Numbered from the stretch's first letter, positions 16,348 through 23,479 are shown. The stretch is DNA of 28,107 nt from an uncultured Oscillospiraceae bacterium (GCA_910578735.1 CAJTSQ010000033.1:1-28107); one strand, 5' to 3'. Notes: generated by a model not told the origin, from the sequence alone. Numbers and translations are program-made.

Positions 16348-16387
16348 AAAAACAGGTGTGCCGCAGGAGACGGGTACACCTGTTTTT
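16348..16387 (+). terminator. Rho-independent terminator
   Basis: 12-bp stem, AAAAACAGGTGT (16348-16359) with ACACCTGTTTTT (16376-16387), T tract included, directly after the enzyme I-like gene. Confidence 0.9.
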
Positions 16388-16461
16388 TGAACCGCTGAAT
16401 CGGTCAGGGCGGTTATAGGGACGTGCCGGGCCGGAATAGAGTGTGGCGGAGGTGTTGCGCA

Positions 16462-16668
16462 ATGCTGTCGCCAGTGATATACCTGATGATGAACGGACTG
16501 TTTTTTACTCTGCGCCTGTCCGGAGGAGGGGGCTCGTTTCCCAGACCGCTGAAGGCCGCAGAGGAGAAGGAGTATCTGGAGCGGTGTGCCCAGGGGGACC
16601 TGGAGGCCCGAAATATCCTGGTAGAGCACAACCTGCGCCTTGTGGCGCATATTGTAAAGAAAGGATAA
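16462..16668 (+). CDS. sigK: RNA polymerase sporulation sigma factor sigma-K, N-terminal part, interrupted
   Basis: 68 codons from the ATG at 16462 (GCGGAGGTG site upstream). The first 20 residues, MLSPVIYLMMNGLFFTLRLS, are the hydrophobic pro-sequence cleaved by SpoIVFB in sporulating mother cells; then FPRPLKAAEEKEYLERCAQGDLEARNILVEHNLRLVAHIVKK is sigma-K region 2.1, nearly the B. subtilis wording. After KK (codons 66-67, to 16662) the frame enters foreign DNA and stops at 16666-16668. The missing remainder resumes at 21514 in the same frame once 4,851 bp are removed. This is therefore a developmentally interrupted gene and not random decay. No convincing sigma-E promoter was picked out between 16390 and 16460. 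Confidence 0.93.
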   Translation: MLSPVIYLMMNGLFFTLRLSGGGGSFPRPLKAAEEKEYLERCAQGDLEARNILVEHNLRLVAHIVKKG

Positions 16669-16683
16669 AGCAAAGGGAAAATT
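16644..16683. other. attL of the sigK intervening element
   Basis: Left junction. sigK side: GGCG at 16644-16647. Shared core AAGAAA at 16657-16662. Element side: inverted-repeat arm GGATAAAGCAAAGGGAA at 16663-16679. Confidence 0.8.
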
Positions 16684-16724
16684 TTTTACAGTGAGGGACA
16701 GGCTATAAAAACGGAGGAATTGAC

Positions 16725-17324
16725 ATGAACAAACTGCGCAAGATATTTTTAAGTCTTCTGGTACTTTCGCTGGCGCTGCTGTACGGCTGCGCAGGGAACA
16801 GCGGAGAACTGCCCGTCGAACCCGCGCCCAAGCCGGATGCGGCAAGCGAGCCTTCCTCCTCGGAGGCATCGTCGTCAGAGGAGGAATCCACGCCCATCTT
16901 TATCACCTTTGAGGGAACAGATCTGGAGGGGAACACAGTTTCTCAGGATATTTTTTCTCAGTCCAAGCTCACCATGGTCAACGTGTGGGCCACCTACTGC
17001 AACCCCTGCTTGAACGAGATGCCTGGCCTGGGTGAGCTGGCATCGGAATACGACAGGTCGGAGTTTCAGCTCATTGGCATCGTCAGTGATGTGAGCGAAG
17101 GGGAGGACCAGACCCTTGTAAAGAGCCTGGTCCAGGAGACGGGGGCGGCTTACCCCCATCTGCTGGCCAACGACTCAATTGGCCAGGCAATTCTGAGCAG
17201 TGTAAGCGGCGTCCCCACGACCTTCTTTTTTGACGGGGAGGGGGCATACCTTGGCGGTGTTGTCGGTTCCGCCGAAAAGTCAACCTGGGAGGAAATCGTC
17301 CATGGACTTTTGGAAGAACAGTAA
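16725..17324 (+). CDS. TlpA/ResA-like thioredoxin-fold lipoprotein
   Basis: 199 aa. A basic N-terminus, hydrophobic helix and lipobox LLYGC (lipidated C22) place it on the outer face of the membrane. A low-complexity Pro/Ser/Glu linker (about 25-57) precedes a redoxin domain with WATYCNPCLNEMP, redox cysteines C92 and C95, and the cis-proline segment SGVPTTFFFDGEG. It probably reduces or oxidises extracytoplasmic thiols. The ATG follows GGAGG. Its 3' end overlaps the CXXC mini-gene start by 23 nt, and the next genes encode a membrane ferredoxin and an oxidoreductase, so it is likely the outer end of an electron-transfer chain. Confidence 0.9.
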   Translation: MNKLRKIFLSLLVLSLALLYGCAGNSGELPVEPAPKPDAASEPSSSEASSSEEESTPIFITFEGTDLEGNTVSQDIFSQSKLTMVNVWATYCNPCLNEMPGLGELASEYDRSEFQLIGIVSDVSEGEDQTLVKSLVQETGAAYPHLLANDSIGQAILSSVSGVPTTFFFDGEGAYLGGVVGSAEKSTWEEIVHGLLEEQ

Positions 17325-17454
17325 ACCCCGCCTCTGGATGCTGGGCGTCCTGACCGGAACAATTTTCCTTGGAATCGGAGCCTTTCAGGGACAGTTTGCA
17401 GTGATTTGGAAAAAGGCAGTGATGATCTGCCTGGAGTGCATCGGGATTGGATAA
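17302..17454 (+). CDS. CD1871A-family CXXC-containing mini-protein
   Basis: 50 aa, MDFWKNSKPRLWMLGVLTGT onward: one membrane helix (about 12-30) and the C-terminal MICLECIGIG with a CxxC. This ending is the signature of the small CD1871A-type proteins that accompany TlpA-like and 4Fe-4S proteins in clostridia, including within conjugative elements. The start lies inside the 3' end of the lipoprotein gene, and the stop is 3 nt before the ferredoxin gene, so expression is coupled. A linker between the lipoprotein and the ferredoxin is an inference. Confidence 0.8.
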   Translation: MDFWKNSKPRLWMLGVLTGTIFLGIGAFQGQFAVIWKKAVMICLECIGIG

Positions 17455-17457
17455 GGG

Positions 17458-18300
17458 ATGAAACGACTTCGATTGACAGTACAGCTGCTGTTTACCATCG
17501 TGACAAACGGGTATCTGTACGGCTTTTTAAGCGGAAAAATTTACCGAGGCGGTCTGAAATATGCCTGCGTCCCCGGGCTGAACTGTTACTCCTGCCCGGG
17601 AGCCGTCGCCTCGTGCCCCATTGGGGCGCTCCAGGCGCTGCTGAATCAACGGGGGTTTTCTATTCCCTTCGCCGCCCTGGGCTTCTTTTTCCTGTTCGGC
17701 AGCCTGCTGGGACGCTTTGTATGCGGCTGGCTGTGCCCCTTTGGGCTGGTGCAGGATCTCCTGCACAAAATCCCCGTCTTCAAGAAGAAAAAACGCCTGC
17801 CCGGTCACAACATCCTGAAATATGGGAAGTACGCGGTGCTGATCCTGCTGGTGTGCGTGGGCTCCATGTTTCTGTGGGGGGGCTTTGCCAAGGTCCCGGC
17901 CTTCTGCAAATACCTGTGTCCCTCCGGGACCCTGCTGGGCGCGCTTCCCCTACTCAGCGTCAACGGGGCCTTGCGGAGTCAGGCCGGCGGGCTGTTCCTG
18001 TGGAAGCTGGGTATCCTGGTTGCTATTGTCCTGCTCTCGGTAAAGATCTACCGGCCCTTCTGCCAGTACCTGTGCCCCCTGGGGGCCATTTATGGCTGGT
18101 TCAACCGGTTCAGCCTGGTGCAGATTCATTGGGAGCAGGAGCGGTGTACCTCCTGCATGGCCTGTGAAGCGGCCTGTCCGGTGGCCCTTTCCCGCCAGGA
18201 GATTTCCCGCTCTCCGGAGTGCATCCGCTGCGGAAGATGTGTGGACGCCTGCCCGGAGAAATGCCTGCACCTTTCCGGGCATAATTTCACAGGGCAATAG
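17458..18300 (+). CDS. NapH/CcoG-like 4Fe-4S membrane electron-transfer protein
   Basis: 280 aa with about five membrane helices (for example FAALGFFFLFGSLLGRFVCGW, YGKYAVLILLVCVGSMFLWG, LGILVAIVLLSVKIY). Cysteine motifs: YSCPGAVASCPIGAL, CGWLCPFG, CKYLCPSG and CQYLCPLG (CxxxCP type, as in NapH/NosR/CcoG). It ends in two ferredoxin clusters, CTSCMACEAACP and CIRCGRCVDACP. Such proteins move electrons across the membrane from cytoplasmic ferredoxin or quinol to outside acceptors. Here the TlpA-like lipoprotein is the likely acceptor and the FAD-Rieske protein downstream a possible partner. It starts 3 nt after the mini-gene. Confidence 0.9.
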   Translation: MKRLRLTVQLLFTIVTNGYLYGFLSGKIYRGGLKYACVPGLNCYSCPGAVASCPIGALQALLNQRGFSIPFAALGFFFLFGSLLGRFVCGWLCPFGLVQDLLHKIPVFKKKKRLPGHNILKYGKYAVLILLVCVGSMFLWGGFAKVPAFCKYLCPSGTLLGALPLLSVNGALRSQAGGLFLWKLGILVAIVLLSVKIYRPFCQYLCPLGAIYGWFNRFSLVQIHWEQERCTSCMACEAACPVALSRQEISRSPECIRCGRCVDACPEKCLHLSGHNFTGQ

Positions 18301-18327
18301 CCATCCTAACCCCAACGAGGTGATAGG

Positions 18328-19656
18328 ATGGACTCCATATGGACCCAAACAGTACAGCTTCCTGAATTTGAATCCCTTCGGTCAGACCTGAAAACCGATG
18401 TGCTCGTCATCGGCGGCGGTTTGGCCGGAGTTTTGTGCGCCCTCAGGCTGGCCCAGTCGGGGGTGAACTATGCCCTGGTGGAGGCCAACCGCATCGGCGG
18501 CGGCATCACCAAAAACACCACGGCGAAGATCACCTCCCAGCACGGGCTGATTTATGACAAGCTGATCCGGGAGTTCGGCGTGGAGCGGGCCCGGCTCTAC
18601 CTGGAGGCCAACCAGAAGGCGCTGGAGGACTACCGCGCTCTGTGCCAAGGCATCAGCTGCGGCTTTGAGGAGAAGGATGCCTTCGTCTACTCCCTGGACG
18701 GCCGGAAGAAGCTGGACCGGGAGCTGAACGCCCTGAACAAATTGGGCTTTGATGCGGAATTTGCCAGGGATATCCCCCTGCCGTTCCCCACGGCGGGCGC
18801 GGTAAAATTTCCCCGTCAGGCCCAGTTCCACCCCCTGAGATTTATCGCCGCCGCCGCCAAGGGCCTGCGGATTTTTGAGCACACCAAGGTTTTGGAACTG
18901 GGCCCCGGCAAAGCGGTCACCAGCGGCGGGACCGTCTCAGCGGATAAAATAATTGTTGCCACTCACTTTCCGCTGCTCAACAAACACGGCGGTTATTTTC
19001 TGAAGCTGTACCAGCACCGATCCTATGTTCTGGCCTTGAAAGACGCCGCAGATGTAAACGGGATGTATATCGATGAGAGCGGAAAGGGGCTGTCCTTCCG
19101 AAATTACGGCGGCCTGCTCCTCTTGGGCGGCGGCAGTCACCGGACAGGCAGGGAGGGCGGCTGCTGGCAGGAGCTGGAGCGGTTTGCCGCCCGACACTAT
19201 CCCAACGCCCAAATCACCGCCCGCTGGGCCACCCAGGACTGCATGACTTTGGACGGCGCGCCCTATATCGGGCCCTACTCCAGGGGTACAGCCGGGCTCT
19301 ATGTGGCCACCGGTTTCAACAAGTGGGGGATGACCTCCTCCATGGCGGCAGCGGCGCTTTTGGCGGACCTGGTGCTGGGGCGAAGAAATCCCTATCAGGA
19401 GCTGTTTTCCCCCTCCCGGACAGTCCTCCGCCCCCAGCTGGCGGCAAACGGGCTGGAGTCCGCTCTGGGACTGTTGACCCCCACTGCGCCCCGCTGTCCC
19501 CATATGGGCTGTGCCCTGAAATACAATGCCGCCGAGCACAGCTGGGACTGCCCCTGCCACGGCTCCCGCTTCGGGGAGGACGGGGCCCTCATCGACAACC
19601 CGGCCACCGATGACAACCGGCGGATAAAGAACGCGGCAAATGCCAGACGGATTTGA
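18328..19656 (+). CDS. FAD-dependent oxidoreductase with C-terminal Rieske domain
   Basis: 442 aa. DAO-type FAD domain: DVLVIGGGLAGVLCALRLAQ (GxGxxG, about 24-43), the mid-segment YIDESGKGLSFRNYGGLLLLGGG, and TAGLYVATGFNKWGMTSS near the second FAD contact. A Rieske [2Fe-2S] domain closes the protein: CPHMGC ... CPCHGSRF (C-x-H-x(n)-C-x-x-H), about residues 391-415. The layout equals a family common in Bacilli and Clostridia of unknown substrate. The start has GAGGTG 7 nt upstream, 27 nt after the ferredoxin gene. The C-terminus is a few residues shorter than typical 'DNPA' endings but complete, with a terminator behind. Confidence 0.9.
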   Translation: MDSIWTQTVQLPEFESLRSDLKTDVLVIGGGLAGVLCALRLAQSGVNYALVEANRIGGGITKNTTAKITSQHGLIYDKLIREFGVERARLYLEANQKALEDYRALCQGISCGFEEKDAFVYSLDGRKKLDRELNALNKLGFDAEFARDIPLPFPTAGAVKFPRQAQFHPLRFIAAAAKGLRIFEHTKVLELGPGKAVTSGGTVSADKIIVATHFPLLNKHGGYFLKLYQHRSYVLALKDAADVNGMYIDESGKGLSFRNYGGLLLLGGGSHRTGREGGCWQELERFAARHYPNAQITARWATQDCMTLDGAPYIGPYSRGTAGLYVATGFNKWGMTSSMAAAALLADLVLGRRNPYQELFSPSRTVLRPQLAANGLESALGLLTPTAPRCPHMGCALKYNAAEHSWDCPCHGSRFGEDGALIDNPATDDNRRIKNAANARRI

Positions 19657-19675
19657 TCCATCTGGCATTTTTTAT
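19638..19675 (+). terminator. Rho-independent terminator ending the redox operon
   Basis: 10-bp stem AAATGCCAGA (19638-19647) with TCTGGCATTT (19661-19670), followed by TTTTTATTT, overlapping the end of the oxidoreductase gene. It separates the cargo operon from the recombinase transcription unit. Confidence 0.85.
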
Positions 19676-19710
19676 TTGCAAAATCATATCCATGAACTGA
19701 GGTGATAACA

Positions 19711-19905
19711 TTGAAAAGCGCACAGCGAGAACTGGTCAGCATATTGCTGGAGGCAATCTACACCCGTGGCCTCTTGTCGAAAACCACCTATTTGAACGCG
19801 GTAGATTTGGTATATTCCGCCGTGGATATTCCCCCATTTTTCCGGGATCCTGTGTGCTTGACAGAGGAGGCGAGCGAACTTGAATGTGCTCAGGATACGC
19901 AATGA
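19711..19905 (+). CDS. Small hypothetical protein preceding the recombinase
   Basis: 64 aa from TTG at 19711, placed by a GAGGTG site 7 nt upstream; an in-frame GTG at 19702 overlaps that site. The sequence LKSAQRELVSILLEAIYTRGLLSKTTYLNAVDLVYSAVDIP is helical and looks like the short accessory ORFs commonly found just before large serine recombinases in clostridial elements. It overlaps the recombinase start by 26 nt, so the two are coupled. A directionality factor is an attractive but unproven idea. Confidence 0.6.
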   Translation: MKSAQRELVSILLEAIYTRGLLSKTTYLNAVDLVYSAVDIPPFFRDPVCLTEEASELECAQDTQ

Positions 19906-21547
19906 AATGCGCAATGGAAAAACCATCTTCGACCTGCCCCTGCGAGTGACCTTCTACGCCAGAGTTTCCACCGACAAGGACGAGCAGATCAACAGCCTGG
20001 AAAATCAGGTGCAGTATTACACAGAGCTGATTCAGTCAAAACTAAACTGGACCTTTGTACCGGGGTACATCGACGAGGGAATCTCTGGCACCAGCACAAA
20101 AAAGCGGGATAGCTTCTTGCGGATGATAACCGATGCCAAAGCGGGGCGGTTTGACTTTATCATCACGAAGGAGATATCCCGCTTTTCCCGTTCCACTCTG
20201 GACAGCATCAAGTACACCCAGGAGCTGCTGGAGCACGATGTGGGGGTGCTGTTCCAGAACGACAACATCAATACCCTGGACAGCGACAGCGAGTTCCGCC
20301 TGGTGGTCATGGCCGGGGTGGCCCAGGACGAGGTGCGCAAGCTGTCTGAGCGGCTGAAATTCGGCTTCCGGCAGGCCATCAAAAACGGCCACGTGCTGGG
20401 CAACGACAAGCTGTGGGGATACGACAAAAAGGACTGCGTCCTCACGATCAACGAAGCGGAGGCCCAGGTGGTGCGCCGCATCTTCGACCTCTACGCCAAC
20501 CAGCAGATGGGTATACGCCGCATTTCCCAAAAGCTGCTGGACGAGGGCTTTACCAGCCGGAAGGGCAACGCCTTTAACGTCCTGACCATCCGGCACATCC
20601 TCTGCAACCCCAAGTACAAGGGCTGGTACTGCGCCAACAAGAGCCAGACGGTGGACTACCGCAGCAAGCGGAAGATTTTCCTGGCGGAGAGCGAGTGGGT
20701 GATGTATCCCGACCCGTCCGTCCCGGCCATCGTGTCAGAGGAGCTGTGGGACCGGGCCAATGCCCTTTACAAGCGAAGGAGTGAACAGATGATGTCCCAC
20801 CAGAGCAGGGCCGAGTTCCATAACCGCTACCCCTACAGCGGCAAAATCATCTGTGAAGAGCATGGCGCCAGCTTTCACCGGCATGTGCTGAAGAACGCCA
20901 AAGGGGACAAGGAGGCTTGGCAGTGCCGGGTGTACCGGAATCGAGGCCGGGCGGCCTGCTCGGCCCCCCAGCTCCTCACCGCTGAGCTGGACCGGATTAT
21001 GGCCGATATCTTTAATCAGCTCGCCCAGAATAAGCAGGCAATCATCGACGCGGTTGTGACCCTTCTCCAGACCGTCCCAGACGAACATGACTACATGCAG
21101 GATATCTGTCGGATTGAGGCGGATTTGTCCGTTCTCCAGGCTAAAAAGGACCGCCTGCTGGAGATGAGCGTTGAAAAAGTCATCACCATGGCGGAGTTCA
21201 AGGGGCGCAACGACGGGTTCAATCAGCAGGTCAAGGCGTTGGAGGAAAAGCGAAAACTGCTCCGGGCGGAGGCGGAGAAGGGGAGACAGACCACCGTACA
21301 GCTGGAGGAAATTCGATCGGTGCTGGAACAAGAATTGACCTTCCAAAACGGTGTGAACTCCGCACTGGTCGCCACTATTGTAGACCACGTTGTGGTAAAA
21401 AAAGGAAGCACAAAAGAAAAAATACACCTGGACATCCATTTGAAGTTCGGCGGCCCCTGGGAGGCCGTTTTTGAACGGGAGAATTCTTCCCTTTGCTTTA
21501 CCCGTCTAAGAAATACTACGCCCAAACAGGAGACCAGGACGACTTAA
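19880..21547 (+). CDS. Large serine recombinase, SpoIVCA-like sigK-element excisionase
   Basis: 555 aa from a TTG at 19880 with GGAGG 9 nt upstream. Resolvase catalytic domain about 22-165: TFYARVSTDKDEQ with nucleophile S30, then EGISGTSTKKRDSFLRMI, IITKEISRFSRSTLDS and EVRKLSERLKFG. The 'Recombinase' domain spans about 185-290 (LWGYDKKDCVLTINEAEAQVVRRIF). A zinc-ribbon region with C-x(n)-C (YSGKIICEEHGASF ... WQCRVYRNRGRAACSAP) and a coiled coil (about 410-480) follow. It is the only recombinase in the element and adjacent to attR, so it should cut the AAGAAA cores. The last 11 residues are encoded by sigK DNA beyond the right core, so excision changes its C-terminus. Confidence 0.93.
   Translation: MNVLRIRNEMRNGKTIFDLPLRVTFYARVSTDKDEQINSLENQVQYYTELIQSKLNWTFVPGYIDEGISGTSTKKRDSFLRMITDAKAGRFDFIITKEISRFSRSTLDSIKYTQELLEHDVGVLFQNDNINTLDSDSEFRLVVMAGVAQDEVRKLSERLKFGFRQAIKNGHVLGNDKLWGYDKKDCVLTINEAEAQVVRRIFDLYANQQMGIRRISQKLLDEGFTSRKGNAFNVLTIRHILCNPKYKGWYCANKSQTVDYRSKRKIFLAESEWVMYPDPSVPAIVSEELWDRANALYKRRSEQMMSHQSRAEFHNRYPYSGKIICEEHGASFHRHVLKNAKGDKEAWQCRVYRNRGRAACSAPQLLTAELDRIMADIFNQLAQNKQAIIDAVVTLLQTVPDEHDYMQDICRIEADLSVLQAKKDRLLEMSVEKVITMAEFKGRNDGFNQQVKALEEKRKLLRAEAEKGRQTTVQLEEIRSVLEQELTFQNGVNSALVATIVDHVVVKKGSTKEKIHLDIHLKFGGPWEAVFERENSSLCFTRLRNTTPKQETRTT
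21487..21522. other. attR of the sigK intervening element
   Basis: Element side: inverted-repeat arm TTCCCTTTGCTTTACCC (21487-21503). Core AAGAAA at 21508-21513. sigK side: CGCC at 21519-21522, the mirror of GGCG at 16644-16647. Confidence 0.8.
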
Positions 21548-21960
21548 TCTCCATCGGCACGATTGGATTAATAAAAGGAATTTCCACGTTCAAGGCGGAC
21601 AAGAATGTGCGGCTGGCCACTTATGCAAGCCGGTGTATTGAAAATGAAATTTTAATGCATTTTCGTTCTCAACGCAAGCTGCAGGGGGAGGTCTCCCTCA
21701 CTGACACGTTGGAGGCGGCGGGGGACGGCGGGACATTGTCCCTGATGGATGTGATCGCGGTGGATGACAATATGCTGGAGGATTTGGATACTCGGGATGC
21801 CTGTGTCAAGGTGCGGCGCTGTGTCCAGACCTGCCTGACTCCCCGGGAACGGATGATTATTACAATGCGCTATGGCCTGGATGACAAGCCCCCGCGAACG
21901 CAGAGAGAGATTGCAGCTCGGTGTGGAATCAGCCGCTCCTATGTATCCCGCCGCGCTTAA
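21508..21960 (+). CDS. sigK: Sigma-K, C-terminal part (regions 2-4), 3' end apparently truncated
   Basis: From the core the frame reads KKYYAQTGDQDDLISIGTIG onward through STFKADKNVRLATYASRCIENEILMHF (region 2.3-2.4), SLTDTLEAAGDGGTLSLMDVIAVDD (region 3), then LTPRERMIITMRYGLDDKPPRTQREIAARCGISRSYVSR (region 4.2). It then ends RRA-stop, where sigma-K normally continues IEKRAL plus about 20 residues. The spliced protein would be 215 aa against about 240 for B. subtilis sigma-K. In the integrated state this part has no proper start (a TTG at 21493 lacks a site), so it is silent until excision. The missing end of the recognition helix could mean decay, a small deletion or an assembly error. Confidence 0.88.
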   Translation, partial: KKYYAQTGDQDDLISIGTIGLIKGISTFKADKNVRLATYASRCIENEILMHFRSQRKLQGEVSLTDTLEAAGDGGTLSLMDVIAVDDNMLEDLDTRDACVKVRRCVQTCLTPRERMIITMRYGLDDKPPRTQREIAARCGISRSYVSRRA

Positions 21961-21968
21961 TGTAAACG

Positions 21969-22018
21969 ATGCCCGGAAAGCCTTGCAGTGTAAGGGCTTG
22001 TTCGGGCATCGGATGTTT
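21969..22018 (+). terminator. Terminator after sigK
   Basis: Outer stem GATGCCCG (21969-21976) with CGGGCATC (22003-22010), inner AAGCC with GGCTT, then GGATGTTTTT. The remaining bases to 22106 hold nothing I can recognise. Confidence 0.7.
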
Positions 22019-22106
22019 TTGGTAGCACCGTGGTTATTGTAAGTGGTGAGAGAGTTTTTAGAATAAGCGGCCATTCATCAACACTGACAATAGCAAACTT
22101 ACAAAC

Positions 22107-22667
22107 TTATTCTCCATGGAGAAGCTGAAGCATTTTTTCATACAATCTCATAGTTGCTTTCGCATCGCCTAATGCAGTATGCCTACCTTCTACAGTGATA
22201 CCAAAATATTTGAATGCTTGGGCAGAACTAGATATTGTGTCTATTATTATGCCAGCATCTTGCAAAAACTTCAATATGGAATAAGTATCCACAATCCTAT
22301 GAAGAAAAATGTTGTCAAAACTTCTGTGGTTGTCCTTAAACATCTTTTTGATAAATTGTACATCAAACTGTGTGTTGTGTCCAGCTAAAGGAATGGCTAC
22401 ATAGTCGGTGAAATATACTTCTTTAATCTCCTCAAATTTTTTTATCAAGGTTTGAGGGGCAATGGAATCATTAAAATCAGAATCTGTCAATTTGTTGATC
22501 CTCTGTGCCGTTTTGGTAATCCGGTAGTTTTCGTTTTTTAGGTAGTATTCTGCACTGTAGCATTCGTCTAGAATAGAGTCCCACACAACAAAACCGACTG
22601 AGAGGAGAGAATGCTTTTCGGGATCTAATCCCCCGGTTTCAGTATCAATAAAGAGCAATCGAGCCAT
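22107..22667 (-). CDS. DnaQ-like 3'-5' exonuclease (DEDDh)
   Basis: 186 aa, single exonuclease domain. The four acidic ligands are present: LFIDTETGG (D8, E10), AGHNTQFDVQFI (Asp), and GRHTALGDAKAT giving the His and the last Asp of the DEDDh set. It degrades DNA or RNA from the 3' end with two metal ions. Start 3 nt after the stop of the membrane-protein gene, so the pair is translationally coupled. The tract is visibly more AT-rich than the flanking housekeeping genes, which suggests transfer. It could be a repair enzyme or part of a small defence module. Confidence 0.88.
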   Translation of the reverse strand: MARLLFIDTETGGLDPEKHSLLSVGFVVWDSILDECYSAEYYLKNENYRITKTAQRINKLTDSDFNDSIAPQTLIKKFEEIKEVYFTDYVAIPLAGHNTQFDVQFIKKMFKDNHRSFDNIFLHRIVDTYSILKFLQDAGIIIDTISSSAQAFKYFGITVEGRHTALGDAKATMRLYEKMLQLLHGE

Positions 22668-22670
22668 AAT

Positions 22671-23456
22671 TCAGTCCTCCTTTTTAATAACCTTTTTTCC
22701 ATTTGCGTCAGTAGTAACAGACACGCTTACCGAGGCGTCTAAAATGGCATTTTTTTCTGATATGACATAATCATAAAAACTACCGATCGATTCAGCTCTT
22801 ATGTAAGGGACCGTTGATCTTCCTGGGGAGTGCTTAAAAAAGGCCATTAGTGCAACGTTATCCATCACATAATAAGAGGCTTGCAAGCTTTTGTTGAAAA
22901 GATAAACTTTTGCACCTAGTCCCAAATAATCTATGATCGACTCCTCAATTAACTCTTTTGTTTTTCCGGGGGCATAATTAAATCTCCGATCAAATTCTGC
23001 CATAATATCGTCGTTCTCATAATCAGGCATAATGACTGTAAACTCGTTTCTTCTCTTTTTGGTAAAATTTTGTATTGCAACTCTATTCGAATTTCTCCAT
23101 GTCCGTGCGTATGTGAAAATCGCTGTAAAATGATGTGTCTTTTCCAATTCAGCCTTCCAGTTAATACTGGAAAAGTCGGTATCAATATGGTCAACACCAC
23201 TCTGCTCAATATTCTTAGAAATTTGTGCTACTTGGAATATCGATTCAGCAAATCTTTTTTTGGCAAATATCTCCCACAAGAAATTAACGAGAAATGCGGC
23301 ACCAATAGTAGACACAATTGTAGTAAGGAAAAGTTTAGCTTGTGCATTACAGTTAATTTTTGGAATAAGATAAATTGCACACAAGAATGAAATAAATGCC
23401 GCAATGAGACTGATAATAATGGTGATTAAATTTGCTTTTGTTAGGTCTTTATACAT
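22671..23456 (-). CDS. Two-TM membrane protein with C-terminal domain of unknown function
   Basis: 261 aa from the ATG at 23454-23456, with AAAGGAG about 11 nt upstream; an ATG at 23483 has no site and overlaps the previous gene. Two membrane helices: about 10-32 (LITIIISLIAAFISFLCAIY) and 41-63 (LFLTTIVSTIGAAFLVNFLW). The cytoplasmic part (80-250) has alternating strands and helices (HHFTAIFTYARTWRNSN, FTVIMPDYENDDIMAEFDRRF, GAKVYLFNKSLQASYYVMDNVALMAFF) and recalls phospholipase-D-like sensor or effector domains in layout, but no HKD motif is present. I do not recognise the family. It is coupled to the exonuclease gene. The two-TM plus soluble-domain design is common in phage-defence effectors, hence the interest. 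Confidence 0.75.
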   Translation of the reverse strand: MYKDLTKANLITIIISLIAAFISFLCAIYLIPKINCNAQAKLFLTTIVSTIGAAFLVNFLWEIFAKKRFAESIFQVAQISKNIEQSGVDHIDTDFSSINWKAELEKTHHFTAIFTYARTWRNSNRVAIQNFTKKRRNEFTVIMPDYENDDIMAEFDRRFNYAPGKTKELIEESIIDYLGLGAKVYLFNKSLQASYYVMDNVALMAFFKHSPGRSTVPYIRAESIGSFYDYVISEKNAILDASVSVSVTTDANGKKVIKKED

Positions 23457-23479
23457 TGCCTTTTCTCTCCTTTGTTGAT

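Larger units (their letters stand above)
16663..21513 (+). mobile_element. Skin-type sigK intervening element, 4,851 bp, with redox cargo
   Basis: Bounded by AAGAAA at 16657-16662 and 21508-21513; excision between the cores fuses both sigK parts in frame. Gene order: TlpA-like lipoprotein, CXXC mini-protein, NapH-like ferredoxin membrane protein, FAD-Rieske oxidoreductase, small ORF, large serine recombinase. All are on the sigK strand. The inner ends are inverted repeats (16663-16679 against 21487-21503, 16 of 17 matching). Known skin elements of Bacillus and Clostridioides are excised by a serine recombinase (SpoIVCA) in the mother cell. That this one behaves likewise is inferred, but the frame restoration, the site symmetry and the recombinase all agree. 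Confidence 0.92.

Noticed and set aside
16462..16668. Treating the short sigma fragment as a decayed pseudogene
   Set aside because: The rest of sigma-K lies in the same frame beyond a recombinase-bearing element with matching core and mirrored arms, which indicates a reversible interruption.
17406..18167. Plus-strand frame overlapping the ferredoxin gene
   Set aside because: Out-of-frame shadow; the cysteine cluster motifs are all in the 17458-18300 frame.
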